A stretch of 34,590 nt of DNA from Streptomyces torulosus (lineage in GTDB: Bacteria > Actinomycetota > Actinomycetes > Streptomycetales > Streptomycetaceae): contig NZ_LIRK01000299.1 of assembly GCF_001419765.1 (NCBI RefSeq), positions 1 to 34,590 on the forward strand. The letters run 5' to 3'. A program made the position numbers and the translations under genes. How positions within the stretch are numbered: the first letter of the stretch is position 1; each line of letters begins with the position of its first letter. The notes under the pieces are model-generated. The model saw only the letters and a program-made list of their open reading frames with translations. It was not told where the DNA came from and ran no database searches. Of the stretch, positions 24,099 through 34,266 are shown piece by piece.

Positions 24099-25066
24099 CC
24101 TCCGCCGCCCCACAGGACGTCGGCAGACTGGCCGTGCGCGTCAGCGCCATCGGCGACCAGGCCGACCGGGTCCGCTCGTTCAGGCTGGAGCCCGCCGACG
24201 GAAGCGCCCTGCCACCGTGGGAGCCGGGCGCGCACATCGACGTGCACCTCCCCACAGGGCTGGTACGCCAGTACTCGCTGTGCGGGGACCCGGCCGAACG
24301 CGACGCGTACGTCATCGCCGTTCTCCGCACGCCCGACAGCCGCGGCGGCTCTCGGTACCTGCACGACACACTGGGGGGCGGGGACACGCTGACCATCGGC
24401 GCCCCGCGCAACAACTTCCCCTTCCAGGCGCGGGGACGCAGGCTCCTGTTCATCGCTGGCGGCATCGGGATCACACCGATCCTGCCGATGGTCCGGCAGG
24501 CCGAACGAGAGGGTGAGTCCTGGTCCCTGTTCTACGGCGGCCGCAGCGCCGACTCCATGGCCTACGCCCGGGATCTCGCCCGCTTCGGCGACCGCGTGCG
24601 GATCGTCCCCGAGGACAGTGCGGGCCGACTGGATCTGGACGAGATACTGGGGCGCCCGCGCACCGACACCGAGGTCTACTGCTGCGGCCCCGAAGGCATG
24701 CTGAAGGCCGTACGCGAGCGGTGCGACCGCTGGCTCCCGGGCCACCACCACGAAGAGCGCTTCACCGCCTCGCGGAGCGCCCAGGGCGCTGAGACCGCCC
24801 ATACGTTCCGGGTAGTGGCGCGCCGCACCGGTGTCGAGGTCACCGTCCGTTCCGACGAATCGATCGCGGACGCGTTGACCGCGGCGGGCGTGCCGGTCAT
24901 GACCTCGTGCCGCGAGGGCCTGTGCGGTACGTGCCAGACCACGGTGATCGACGGCGTCCCGGACCACCGCGACGACATACTCGGCCAGGCCGAACGGGCA
25001 TCCGGCACGACGATGGTGCTGTGCGTGTCCCGCTGTCGGGGCGACCGCCTGGTGCTGGACATCTGA
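24095..25066 (+). CDS. Ferredoxin-NAD(P)H reductase with C-terminal [2Fe-2S], Rieske partner
   Basis: 323 residues in the order flavin domain (VRQYSLCGDP for flavin binding), NAD domain (LLFIAGGIGITPILPMVRQA, then VYCCGPEGMLKAV) and plant-type ferredoxin (SCREGLCGTCQTTV with a last Cys in MVLCVSRC). This is the phthalate-dioxygenase-reductase/VanB layout and supplies electrons to the Rieske oxygenase encoded just before it. ATG 24095 overlaps the upstream stop by four bases, which suggests translational coupling. Confidence 0.93.
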   Translation: MTSAAPQDVGRLAVRVSAIGDQADRVRSFRLEPADGSALPPWEPGAHIDVHLPTGLVRQYSLCGDPAERDAYVIAVLRTPDSRGGSRYLHDTLGGGDTLTIGAPRNNFPFQARGRRLLFIAGGIGITPILPMVRQAEREGESWSLFYGGRSADSMAYARDLARFGDRVRIVPEDSAGRLDLDEILGRPRTDTEVYCCGPEGMLKAVRERCDRWLPGHHHEERFTASRSAQGAETAHTFRVVARRTGVEVTVRSDESIADALTAAGVPVMTSCREGLCGTCQTTVIDGVPDHRDDILGQAERASGTTMVLCVSRCRGDRLVLDI

Positions 25067-25087
25067 AGAGGGCCTTTTGGCCGCTCT
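25067..25087 (+). terminator. Short hairpin after the reductase gene
   Basis: AGAGGGCC-TTTT-GGCCGCTCT forms an 8-base-pair stem with one bulged G and a four-T loop, directly after the reductase stop. It could end or attenuate transcription before the permease, or stabilise the upstream message. Confidence 0.5.
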
Positions 25088-25152
25088 CCCCCTCATCACG
25101 AGCACCGGCCGCCCCCACCGCCCCGGGCCCGTCCATCCGCAAGGAGCAGGCC

Positions 25153-26622
25153 ATGTCAACCACCCCCGCTGCGGCGGAGCAGCCGCAGAAGCTCCATAAC
25201 ACCCTGAACTGGCGGGACGGCCTCGCGCTGTCCATCGTGTGCGTCAACGGCTTGTTCGTGTCGCTCGGCTACGCCGTCGGTATCCTCGGCGCCTGGACGG
25301 CCATCCTCATCTGGGTCGCGGCCACCTGCGTCGGACTGCTGCAGAACCAGCTGTTCGCCGAGCTCGCCGCCATGTTCCCGGACAAGTCCGGCGGCGTGGC
25401 CCGGTACGCCATCGAGGGCTGGAAGCGCTACTTCGCCCCACTCGGCGCCATCGCCTCCTTCGGCTACTGGATCGGCTGGTCCCTGTCGATCGCGGTCACC
25501 GCCTCGGCACTGGGCGGCATCGTCCAGACCCAGTGGTTCACCGGGTCGACAGGGACCGTCCGCTTCCTCGGCAACCACCTCGGGCTTTCGCACGTGTTCG
25601 CGATCGCGGCGATCTGGCTGGCCTGGGGCGTCAACTATGTCGGCATCCGCCTGGCCACCACCATCAACAAGATCACCGGAGTGGTCGTGACCATCGGTCT
25701 GGTGCTGGTCGCCGTGCTCGGGGTCGTCCGCGGCCAATGGCACGCCGACGGCCTCGGCTGGGGCTCCGGGCTGACGTTCAGCACCATCGTCGTCTGGTAC
25801 TACCTCACCGCGTGGACGACGTACGGCGTCGAGATCGGTGCCAGTTTCGCTCCCGAGTACCGGAACCCGGTCCGTGACACCGCCAAGGCCCTCAGAGCCA
25901 CCTCGGTGTTCATGCTCGTGGCGTTCGTCGCCATCCCGCTCGGAGTCACCGGCACCATCGGGGAGCAGAAGCTGGCCGAGAACCCCATCGCGTACGTCAC
26001 CGTCGCCTTCGACCAGCTCTTCGGCGGATACGGCTGGATCGGGACGGTCGTCCTGGTGTTGTCCCTGTGGCTGGCGATGATCTCGACGACGGCCGACGGC
26101 GGCCGGGCGTTGTACGGCCTGGCCCAGGAGGGCATGACCGTGCGCCAGCTCGACCATCTCAACCGCTGGGGCGTGCCGGGGCGTTCCCTCACCCTCGACG
26201 GGATCATCAACACCGCGCACGTGGTTCTGCTGTCCACCCCGGTGGCCATCCTGCTGGCGAGCAACCTTGGCTACATGACCGCCCTCACGCTCGCGGTGGG
26301 AGCATTCGTCCTGCTGCGCCGGGACCGACCGCACTGGCCCCGGCCGATCCGCCGAGGTCGGGTGTGGGTACCCGTCGCCGTCGCGATCTTCCTGCTCAAC
26401 CTGTTCGTCACCGTCTGGGGCGTCACCCATCCTTCCGACGCGGGCTATGGCGGTCCGAAGGAAACGGCCATCGGTGTCGGCATCCTGGTGCTGTCGGTGG
26501 TGCTGTTCGCCTACCGGCAGGTCGTGCAGGACAAACGCCCCATTCGCTGGCGTGACCGCGATGACGACAACGGTCAGGAGGCCGGGGCTCCCGGGCCCGA
26601 CCCGCTGCCCACGGCACCGTGA
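25153..26622 (+). CDS. APC-superfamily amino acid/amine permease
   Basis: 489 residues with about 12 hydrophobic segments and a hydrophilic tail. The start of the first membrane helix is NWRDGLALSIVCVNGLFVSL, and later helices contain FGYWIGWSLSIAVTASALGG and FSTIVVWYYLTAWTTYGVEI. The loop FAPEYRNPVRDTAKALRATS is a typical APC feature. ATG 25153 has AAGGAG upstream. It follows the oxygenase/reductase pair and overlaps the PucR gene by GTGA, so it probably imports the substrate of the demethylation pathway. Substrate specificity is not visible. Confidence 0.9.
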   Translation: MSTTPAAAEQPQKLHNTLNWRDGLALSIVCVNGLFVSLGYAVGILGAWTAILIWVAATCVGLLQNQLFAELAAMFPDKSGGVARYAIEGWKRYFAPLGAIASFGYWIGWSLSIAVTASALGGIVQTQWFTGSTGTVRFLGNHLGLSHVFAIAAIWLAWGVNYVGIRLATTINKITGVVVTIGLVLVAVLGVVRGQWHADGLGWGSGLTFSTIVVWYYLTAWTTYGVEIGASFAPEYRNPVRDTAKALRATSVFMLVAFVAIPLGVTGTIGEQKLAENPIAYVTVAFDQLFGGYGWIGTVVLVLSLWLAMISTTADGGRALYGLAQEGMTVRQLDHLNRWGVPGRSLTLDGIINTAHVVLLSTPVAILLASNLGYMTALTLAVGAFVLLRRDRPHWPRPIRRGRVWVPVAVAIFLLNLFVTVWGVTHPSDAGYGGPKETAIGVGILVLSVVLFAYRQVVQDKRPIRWRDRDDDNGQEAGAPGPDPLPTAP

Positions 26623-27765
26623 CCACGGCGCCCGGGCCGACGGGCGGCATGCCGCCGGCCGACCAGGAACTGCTGGGGCACCGAGCACTGGCCGATGCCA
26701 TGCTCGGGGCCCGGCCACTCCCCGAACTGATGATCGTTCTGCACCGTCTGATCGGCGTGCCCGTCGCCGTCCTCGACCACCGGGGCGGGATGTTGGCCGG
26801 TGCACCGTCGCGCGCCGAGTGGCCCGTCGAGCAGATCCTTGGCGTCGTGCCCGACGAACGTGGCACGACGGTCGCCGGGTGCCTCGTCCTACCGGTGGAT
26901 CTCGACGGTGAGCGCGTCGCGGTGTTGAGTGCCCGGTGTGTGGAAGGAAAGGAGCCGCTGCTCGGGTTCGCGGCGGGCCTGGTGGGGATCGAGCTCTCGC
27001 GCCGCAACGCCTCCCTGAGCGGTCGGCGCGAGCTCCTGGGGCAGGTACTGGAGGACCTGTTCACCCGGCGTTCCCCGGAGTCGGAAGCCGCACGCCGCCT
27101 GGCCGAGTACGGACTCGACACGGCCGGCAGCCATCGTGTCGTCGTCGGCCAGACCGAGTGCCTCCCCGCCCGGCTGAAGACGTTCCCGTGGAACCTGCAT
27201 CGTCGACGGCCGGGTGGTCCTCGTGGTGCCGGACAACGCGGCCCAGCACGTCGCCCGCCTGTGTCACACGCATCTGGGCAGGCTCGGGGCGCATCCTCGC
27301 GTCGGTGTCGGCGGGTGCCACCAAGGCGTGCAGGGCATCCGCATCAGCTACCTGGAGGCGCGCACCGCGCTGCGCGGCGGTGACGGTGTCCGCACCCACC
27401 GCCCCCGCGACCTGCCCGCCGTGCTGCTGCTGACCGCCGTGGAGGCCCGGGTACCGCTGTACGAACTGAGCAGCGAGGTCCTGGCGCCGCTGATCGACCA
27501 CGACGGCAGGCACCACACGGATCTCGTCCATACGCTGCACACGTATCTGCGGACCGGCTGCTCTCCGGCCGAAACCAGCGCCCGGCTGTTCGTCCACCGC
27601 AACACGCTGCGTTACCGTCTGCGGCTCATCGAGCAGCTGAGCGGGCAGGATCTGAGCACACCGGCGGCTCAGATGCATCTCTGGGTCGCGACGACAGCCT
27701 GGACCTGGGGCCCTGACGCCGATGCCGAGTCCGTACTCACCTGGAGCGTCGGCGATGACCAGTAG
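26619..27765 (+). pseudogene. PucR/CdaR-family regulator with a frameshift
   Basis: The gene begins at GTG 26619, overlapping the permease stop (GTGA). The N-terminal part (ALADAMLGARPLPELMIVLH, later LLGFAAGLVGIELSRR) runs to about CLPARLKTFPWNLH near 27195, then leaves frame. The continuation is in the next frame from about 27200 (VDGRVVLVVPDN) through the PucR C-terminal helix-turn-helix AETSARLFVHRNTLRYRLRL. Together they make a protein of about 380 residues in the PucR style. A single-base change near 27196-27203 separates the halves, either a real mutation or a sequencing error. The intact form would regulate the adjoining transport and demethylation genes. Confidence 0.82.
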
Positions 27766-28585
27766 CCCGCACCCCGCGACGGCCGGCGGTTCCGTGATCC
27801 TCTTCAGCGAGAACGCCGCGGAGAGCCGCGAGTTCTACCGCGCGGCGTTCGGCTGGGGTTGCGACGAAGCCTGGATGACCGCGTGCGGTGTGCGCGTCGC
27901 CTGGATCAGACCCGACGACCGCTCCGACGTCCCCAGGCACTGCTGGGTTCCCACCTTCGTGGTCCGCGACCCGGCTGTCACCCGGCACCTCGTTCTGCGG
28001 TCCGGTGGCGGTGCGCTCGACGTATTGCGTGAAGGCCGGACACGCTGGGCTGTGCTCTCCGACAGCGAAGGAGTGGCGTTCGCGGTGTCGGACGGCGACA
28101 CCTCACCTGGCGACCAGCCGGTGGGCGGTCTCGGCTTCGTGGACCTCTACAGCCGGGCCGTCCCCGCCGCCCTGCGCCTGTACGGCTCTGCCCTGGGCCT
28201 TCGTCCGGTGGACGAGCCCGTGGACGGTCCGGGTGAGTACCACCTGCTGGTCGCGAAGCGGCGCCCCGTTGCGGGCATCCTCGGCATGGACGACTTTCTG
28301 CCGCCGTCCGTGGCCCCGTACTGGTTGCCCTATTTCCGCGTCGACGATCTGGGGCCGGAGGTCGCCCGCCTCGTCGAGCTGGGTGCACGGGTGCGTGTGC
28401 CGAGCACCGACACCTCCCTGGGGGCCTTCGCCGTGCTCACCGACCCCCAGGGCATCGCTTTCGGACTCCAGACGCGGGCGTCGGACACCCTGCTGCGCTC
28501 TCTCTCCGCCGCCGTCTCCCCGCACGTCCGCGGCGACGGCCGTGCGGCCGAGAGCCGCACGCACGCCTACCCCCGACCGGAGTAG
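27755..28585 (+). CDS. Two-domain VOC (glyoxalase-fold) protein
   Basis: 276 residues with two VOC repeats: SVILFSENAAESREFYRAAF in the first and LGFVDLYSRAVPAALRLYGS in the second, each followed by the F-x-V type beta strands. In the second, PYWLPYFRVDD and PSTDTSLGAFAVLTDPQGIA are typical of the CFP32/hydroxylase-like VOC group. ATG 27755 overlaps the PucR end by 11 bases and has GGAG upstream. Some VOC proteins bind metal; the ligands are not clear here. Its 3' end overlaps the convergent hypothetical gene by 19 bases. A role in the pathway is possible but unsupported. Confidence 0.85.
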   Translation: MTSSPHPATAGGSVILFSENAAESREFYRAAFGWGCDEAWMTACGVRVAWIRPDDRSDVPRHCWVPTFVVRDPAVTRHLVLRSGGGALDVLREGRTRWAVLSDSEGVAFAVSDGDTSPGDQPVGGLGFVDLYSRAVPAALRLYGSALGLRPVDEPVDGPGEYHLLVAKRRPVAGILGMDDFLPPSVAPYWLPYFRVDDLGPEVARLVELGARVRVPSTDTSLGAFAVLTDPQGIAFGLQTRASDTLLRSLSAAVSPHVRGDGRAAESRTHAYPRPE

Positions 28586-29472
28586 TCCGTGTAGCACTCC
28601 ACCGGGTCCCCCTCGTAGGTCCACGGCCAAGGCGTCACCAGTCCGCCGACCGCGGAGAAGACCGGGGCGGCGTCGCTGCCGCGGCCCGCCCGGACCAGGG
28701 CGTAGGCGAGTGTGCCCAGATCCGTGACGGCTGCCGCGTGACGCAGGTGACCGGGTCGCAGCCAATGGGTTCTGGCCTGGTCCAGCAGCCGTGCGGTGTG
28801 CGGCTGCGACCAGTACTGACTCATCCCCAGCGCCTCGATCCCCCCGCTGCTCCTTGCGCGGTGGTACTGCCGCACAGCCGCCGTCAGGGGCAGGCATGCC
28901 GTCGGCGCGTCCCACGGCATGACCGCGACGGCATCGTCGAGGAAGTCCCGCAGCGCGGCCTGGCTGCCCTGCTCCTCCGGGGAGAGGTAGCCCAGGATCT
29001 GCAGGTGCGCCTCCCTGTGCCATGGATCACGCGCGCGTATCTCCTGCCAGACGGGAGAGAGCTCAGAGCTCGGCCGCCCCAGAAGCCGCAGCGCGGCCAG
29101 CGCAGCCACCCACGGTGTCGGATCAGCCGGCCGGGCGTCGGCGGCGACGCGGCAGAGCGCCAGCGCGCCCCGCGGATCGGTCGCCAGTTCGCCCCAGGTG
29201 GCCAGCACCAGGGCGTCCGGGTCGCGGGGCCGGCGCTCGCGCCAGCCCCGGGCCAGTGCGGGCGCGGCCTGCGCGAGGACGCCGACCCGGTGGCTGCGGC
29301 GGTCCCAGTCGTCCCCGGTGCCGCGCAGGAGCCGTTCCACCTGGGCGATCGCGAGGTCCTGCGGCCCCGGTCCCCGGGCGGCCGCGATGCCTCTCAGCAC
29401 CCGGCCCAGCGGGACGTCGTCGAGTTCGGGTGCGAGGCGGGGGGCCTGTCGCTTGGGGCCGAAGAACACCAT
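28567..29472 (-). CDS. Hypothetical protein with a helical-repeat look
   Basis: 301 residues with no family I can name. It is rich in Ala, Leu, Arg and Trp, with repeating helices such as AIAQVERLLRGTG, LALCRVAADARPADPTPWVA and ALAYALVRAGRGSDAAPVFS, which look like TPR or similar alpha-helical repeats. No signal peptide is seen. ATG 29472 follows GAGCAGGA and lies 7 bases after the C26 hydrolase stop, so it is probably cotranscribed with puuD-like and aldehyde dehydrogenase genes. Similar proteins in Streptomyces are usually annotated as hypothetical. The far upstream frame (to 29712) is low-complexity shadow. Confidence 0.75.
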   Translation of the reverse strand: MVFFGPKRQAPRLAPELDDVPLGRVLRGIAAARGPGPQDLAIAQVERLLRGTGDDWDRRSHRVGVLAQAAPALARGWRERRPRDPDALVLATWGELATDPRGALALCRVAADARPADPTPWVAALAALRLLGRPSSELSPVWQEIRARDPWHREAHLQILGYLSPEEQGSQAALRDFLDDAVAVMPWDAPTACLPLTAAVRQYHRARSSGGIEALGMSQYWSQPHTARLLDQARTHWLRPGHLRHAAAVTDLGTLAYALVRAGRGSDAAPVFSAVGGLVTPWPWTYEGDPVECYTDYSGRG

Positions 29473-29479
29473 GTCCTGC

Positions 29480-30234
29480 TCACTGTCTGTGGTGGGCGGC
29501 GCGCACCAGCGCGTCGAACAGGGCCTGTTGGGCCGGGTCCTGGTCCGCGGTGTCCTCGGGGTGCCACTGCACCGCCGTGAGCCAGCCGGGGTGTCCGGGC
29601 AGTTCGAGCCCCTCCACCGTGCCGTCGACGGCCCGCGCGGTGACCGTGAGCCCGACACCGATGCGGTCGACTCGCTGGTGGTGGTAGCAGGAGGCCTCCG
29701 TCTTCTCGGCACCGGTGGCCTGTTCGAGCAAGGTGCCGCGCTGGATCGAGACCGGGTGCACCACGTGCCGGTGCTCGCGGTCGGCGCCGCCCATGTCCTG
29801 TTCCAGGCTGCCGCCGAGGGCGACGTTCATCACCTGCATCCCGCGGCAGATCGCCAGCAGGGGCCGCCCCAGGTCGAGTGTCCGGCGGGCGACTTCGAGG
29901 TCGAACGCGTCCTGGAGGTCGTCGACGTCATAGACGCTGTCGTGGGTGTCGGTGGCTCCGTAGCGGTGCGGGGCCAGATCTCCGCCGCCCGGGAGCAGCA
30001 CGCCGTCGAAGCGGGCGAGCCGATCGGCGACGTCGGCCGCCGCCGGGTCGGCGGGGTGTACGCTCACGGGCTCCCCGCCGGCCCGCCACACCGCCTCGAT
30101 CAGGGCGCGGGCGTTGACCTCTGCGGCATAGCGGAGCGCGGACGTGGTGGCGGCGAACCGGGCCGGAATCGCGATCAGGGGTCGATGAGGCGTCAGGGGT
30201 CGCGTGGGCGTCGGGGGGCGCGTGGGCGAAGGGG

Positions 30235-30238
<4 letters not shown>
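29480..30238 (-). CDS. C26-family gamma-glutamyl hydrolase (PuuD-like)
   Basis: 252 residues of the class I glutamine amidotransferase fold. The nucleophile is in LAICRGMQVMNVALGG (Cys), the His/Glu of the triad in VQWHPED, and the oxyanion-side motif is LLPGGGDLAP. This matches gamma-glutamyl-gamma-aminobutyrate hydrolase and related peptidases. The start is GTG 30238, overlapping the aldehyde dehydrogenase stop by four bases (GTGA). Beside the PuuC-like dehydrogenase and an APC permease, it fits the last step of a gamma-glutamylated polyamine or amine pathway, releasing glutamate and the free acid. A Pro/Thr-rich leader of about 18 residues precedes the domain. Confidence 0.9.
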
Positions 30239-31725
<1,487 letters not shown>

Positions 31726-31780
31726 CGGCTCTCCTCTTCCTGAGTCGGGTGGGCGGCAGGTCGGATCGGTGGCGGGAGTG

Positions 31781-31820
31781 GGCCGACGACGGCACCAGGG
31801 GAGTGGTGCCGCCGTCGGCC
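31781..31820 (-). terminator. Hairpin between the APC permease and the aldehyde dehydrogenase
   Basis: GGCCGACG-A-CGGCACCA (31781-31797) pairs with TGGTGCCG-C-CGTCGGCC (31804-31820) around a 6-base loop, with one A/C mismatch. It lies 20 bases after the permease stop in the transcription direction. It could terminate permease transcripts or reduce read-through into the dehydrogenase operon. Confidence 0.65.
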
Positions 31821-31839
31821 GCGGGGCGGGACGTCGGGG

Positions 31840-33306
31840 TCAGCCCGCGGCGGCGTGGCTCCGTCGGGTCAGCCGAGCCGCGACGAGCCCCAGGGCCAGC
31901 ACGACGGGCACGGTCAGCTGGAGCCAGAGGGCGGTGGTGGGGTCGCCGCCGATGAGCGTGGTGAAGTTCTCGATGATCAGCCAGATCGCGCCGGCGATGC
32001 CGAGCGCGCCCAGGACGGGGGCGATCAGCGTGTTCCAGAGCCGGGTGTCGGCGCGCGAGCGGCGGAAGAAGACGACCACGGACACCGAGGTCAGGAAGTA
32101 CAGCAGCATGATCGCGAGGACGGCGACCCCGCTGAACCAGGAGAAGAGGGTCAGTACCGGGTCCTTGCCGAGGAGCGCGAACGGGACGACGAGGGCCACC
32201 GCGATCACGGTCTGGACGGTGCCGGCGGCCCAGGGGGAGTGACGGCCGTTGAGCGCGGTCAGACCGTGCGGCAGCAGGCCCTCACGGCCCAGCGAGAACA
32301 GATAGCGGTTGGCTGAGTTGTGGAAGGCGAGGATGCCCGCGAACAGCGAGGTGGCCAGCAGGATCGGCAGGACGTCGCCGGTCCACGCGCCGAACAGGTC
32401 GGCGATCGGGGCGAACACCCAGGCGGCGGCGTCGCCGCTCTCCAGCGCCTTGCCCGCATCCGCCGTCGCCCTGGGCGCGCCGTGCGCGGAGACCAGCATC
32501 CACGATGTGAAGGCGAAGAACACGGTGATCACGGCGACCGACACATAGGTGGCCCGGGGGACGGTTCTCTTCGGTTCCCGCGCCTCCTCGCCGTAGATGG
32601 CGGTCGCCTCGAAGCCGAACATCGACGCCACCGCGAACATCAGCGCCACACCCGGGGCGCCCTGGAGGGCCGCGTCCGGCGAGAAGCTGTCGGTGAAGCC
32701 GAGACCCTCGGGGCCGCCGCCCTTGAAGAAGGTCACCAGGGCGAAGGCGATGAGGATGCTGAACTCCGCGAGGACGAACACGGCGAGCACCTTGGCGCCC
32801 ATCTCGATGCCGGCGGCGCCCAGCACCTGCACGACCGCCATCGTGACCAGCGCCCAGACCCACCAGGCGACGCCGACGCCGGTGTAGTGCTCGACGAGGC
32901 CGCTCATGGTCGCGCCGTACAGCCCGTACATGGCGGCCTGGATCGCGCAGTAGGCGAACAGGGCCACCCCGGCGCTGCCGGAGCCCGTCGACCGGCCGAG
33001 GCCCTTGCCGATGTACGTGTAGAAGGCGCCGGCGTCCACGACGTGGCGGCCCATGGCGACGAAGCCGATGGAGAACAGCAGCACCACCACGCCGGCCGCG
33101 ACATACGCGGCGGGGGCGCCGGCCCCGTTGCCGATGACGACGGCGATGGGCACGGCACCGGCGATGCCGGTGAGCGGGGCCTGGGCGGAGAGGACGAAGA
33201 AGAGGATGCCCAGGACGCCTAGGGAGTCGGGCTTGAGCCTGCTTGCCGTGGAGGAACCTTGCGAGGTGTGCGGGGCGACCGCCGTCTGACTGTCCACTCG
33301 GATCAC
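31840..33306 (-). CDS. APC-superfamily amino acid/polyamine permease
   Basis: 488 residues with about 12 membrane helices. Helix 1 contains LGVLGILFFVLSAQAPLTGI, then GIAGAVPIAVVIGNGAGAPA. The conserved later region is FGFEATAIYGEEAREPKRTV, and HNSANRYLFSLGREGLLPHG is the typical helix 8/9 block. The GTG at 33306 or, better spaced from AGGTGA, GTG 33297 starts the gene. The next gene upstream on the same strand is the TetR gene at 33516. It would import the amine or amino acid degraded by the dehydrogenase and hydrolase downstream. Confidence 0.92.
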   Translation of the reverse strand: MIRVDSQTAVAPHTSQGSSTASRLKPDSLGVLGILFFVLSAQAPLTGIAGAVPIAVVIGNGAGAPAAYVAAGVVVLLFSIGFVAMGRHVVDAGAFYTYIGKGLGRSTGSGSAGVALFAYCAIQAAMYGLYGATMSGLVEHYTGVGVAWWVWALVTMAVVQVLGAAGIEMGAKVLAVFVLAEFSILIAFALVTFFKGGGPEGLGFTDSFSPDAALQGAPGVALMFAVASMFGFEATAIYGEEAREPKRTVPRATYVSVAVITVFFAFTSWMLVSAHGAPRATADAGKALESGDAAAWVFAPIADLFGAWTGDVLPILLATSLFAGILAFHNSANRYLFSLGREGLLPHGLTALNGRHSPWAAGTVQTVIAVALVVPFALLGKDPVLTLFSWFSGVAVLAIMLLYFLTSVSVVVFFRRSRADTRLWNTLIAPVLGALGIAGAIWLIIENFTTLIGGDPTTALWLQLTVPVVLALGLVAARLTRRSHAAAG

Positions 33307-33343
33307 CTGTCGGGACGGGGAGGGATGGAGGTTCGTTTCGGGT

Positions 33344-33383
33344 CAAACGAGTTGCCTTATCGTGGGCTTGAACTATCCGTTTG
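33344..33383. promoter_or_regulatory. Inverted repeat upstream of the permease, possible operator
   Basis: CAAACG (33344-33349) and CGTTTG (33378-33383) are inverted arms with TTGCC and GGCAA nested close to them. The block lies 38 to 77 bases upstream of the permease start. It would suit a regulator site, perhaps of the TetR at 33516. This is a weak, position-based call. Confidence 0.4.
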
Positions 33384-33463
33384 GCAAGGGGGTGAGAGCA
33401 AGATTTTCCACTGGGTGGACACCCCCGTCGCGCCCACCCCTGATCGCGGGCGGGCAACACGAC

Positions 33464-33495
33464 GAGGCCCCGGACGAAACGGCGTCCGGGGCCTC
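33464..33495 (-). terminator. Strong hairpin after the TetR gene
   Basis: GAGGCCCCGGACG (33464-33476) pairs perfectly with CGTCCGGGGCCTC (33483-33495) around a 6-base loop. It lies 20 bases beyond the TetR stop in its direction of transcription, a typical Streptomyces terminator without a T-run. Confidence 0.85.
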
Positions 33496-33515
33496 GGAAA
33501 GCGCAGGTGGGAGGG

Positions 33516-34154
33516 CTACTCGGCGGCGTCCCCGCCGTCGGCGCGGCCGGGGTCGCCGTCGGCGTCCAGAAGCCGCAGCAGACCGCGCAGCCGCTCCACG
33601 GCGGCGTCCGTGACCTCCGGCTCGCCCAGCACGAGCTGGTGCAGCACCAGACCGTCGAGCGCGGCGAACACCAACCGGACCAGCGCCTGGTCGGCGTCGG
33701 CCGGCAGCATGCGGCTCAACTCACGCCGGGTGGCATCGAAGTACTCGTCGTAGAGCGCCCTCAGCTGCGGCAGCAGCTCCGGGCGGCGGCGCGACTCCAG
33801 CAGCAGCTCGTACTGGAAGGCCTGCCTCCCGGGGTCCGCCGTGACCATCTCCGACAGGCCCGTCGAGAAGTCGGCGACCTTGCCGGTGCCGGGTTCGAGC
33901 GCGCTGACGCTCAGCGACGTGCGGATGGTGTGGGCGAGCGCCTCCTCGATCAGCGCGTCCCGCGAGCCGAAGTGGTGGACGACGAGTCCGTGGGTGACCC
34001 CGGCCTCCTCCGCGACGGCCCGGTAGGTGAGCTTGCGCAGTCCGCCCCGCGCCACCACCCGGACCGCGGCGTTCAGCAGGGCCTCCCGCCCCTCGCCGTA
34101 GTGCAGGCGCTTGCGCGGCTTCCGGCTCTTGGGCGCGTCGGCGGAATCGGTCAT
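33516..34154 (-). CDS. TetR-family transcriptional regulator (paralogue of the one at 18638)
   Basis: 212 residues. The N-terminal basic tail (KSRKPRKRLHYGEGREALL) leads to the helix-turn-helix GLRKLTYRAVAEEAGVTHGL, followed by VVHHFGSRDALIEEAL. The C-terminal domain has QAFQYELLLESRRRPELLPQ and FAALDGLVLHQLVLG. These are nearly the same blocks as in the TetR at 18638-19255, including the YGEGR lead-in, so the two are recent or constrained paralogues. ATG 34154 has AGGTAGGG upstream. It is expected to regulate the permease and Puu-like genes that follow on the same strand. Confidence 0.92.
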   Translation of the reverse strand: MTDSADAPKSRKPRKRLHYGEGREALLNAAVRVVARGGLRKLTYRAVAEEAGVTHGLVVHHFGSRDALIEEALAHTIRTSLSVSALEPGTGKVADFSTGLSEMVTADPGRQAFQYELLLESRRRPELLPQLRALYDEYFDATRRELSRMLPADADQALVRLVFAALDGLVLHQLVLGEPEVTDAAVERLRGLLRLLDADGDPGRADGGDAAE

Positions 34155-34266
34155 GCCGGTGACCCTACCTGTACGGTTGCGGGCCCTCGCGGGGTGCCCG
34201 AGGGGCCCGCCGTACCGCACCGGGCGCCCGGTGCGGCGGCCCGGTGCGGCAGGACGCGGGGCGCGG

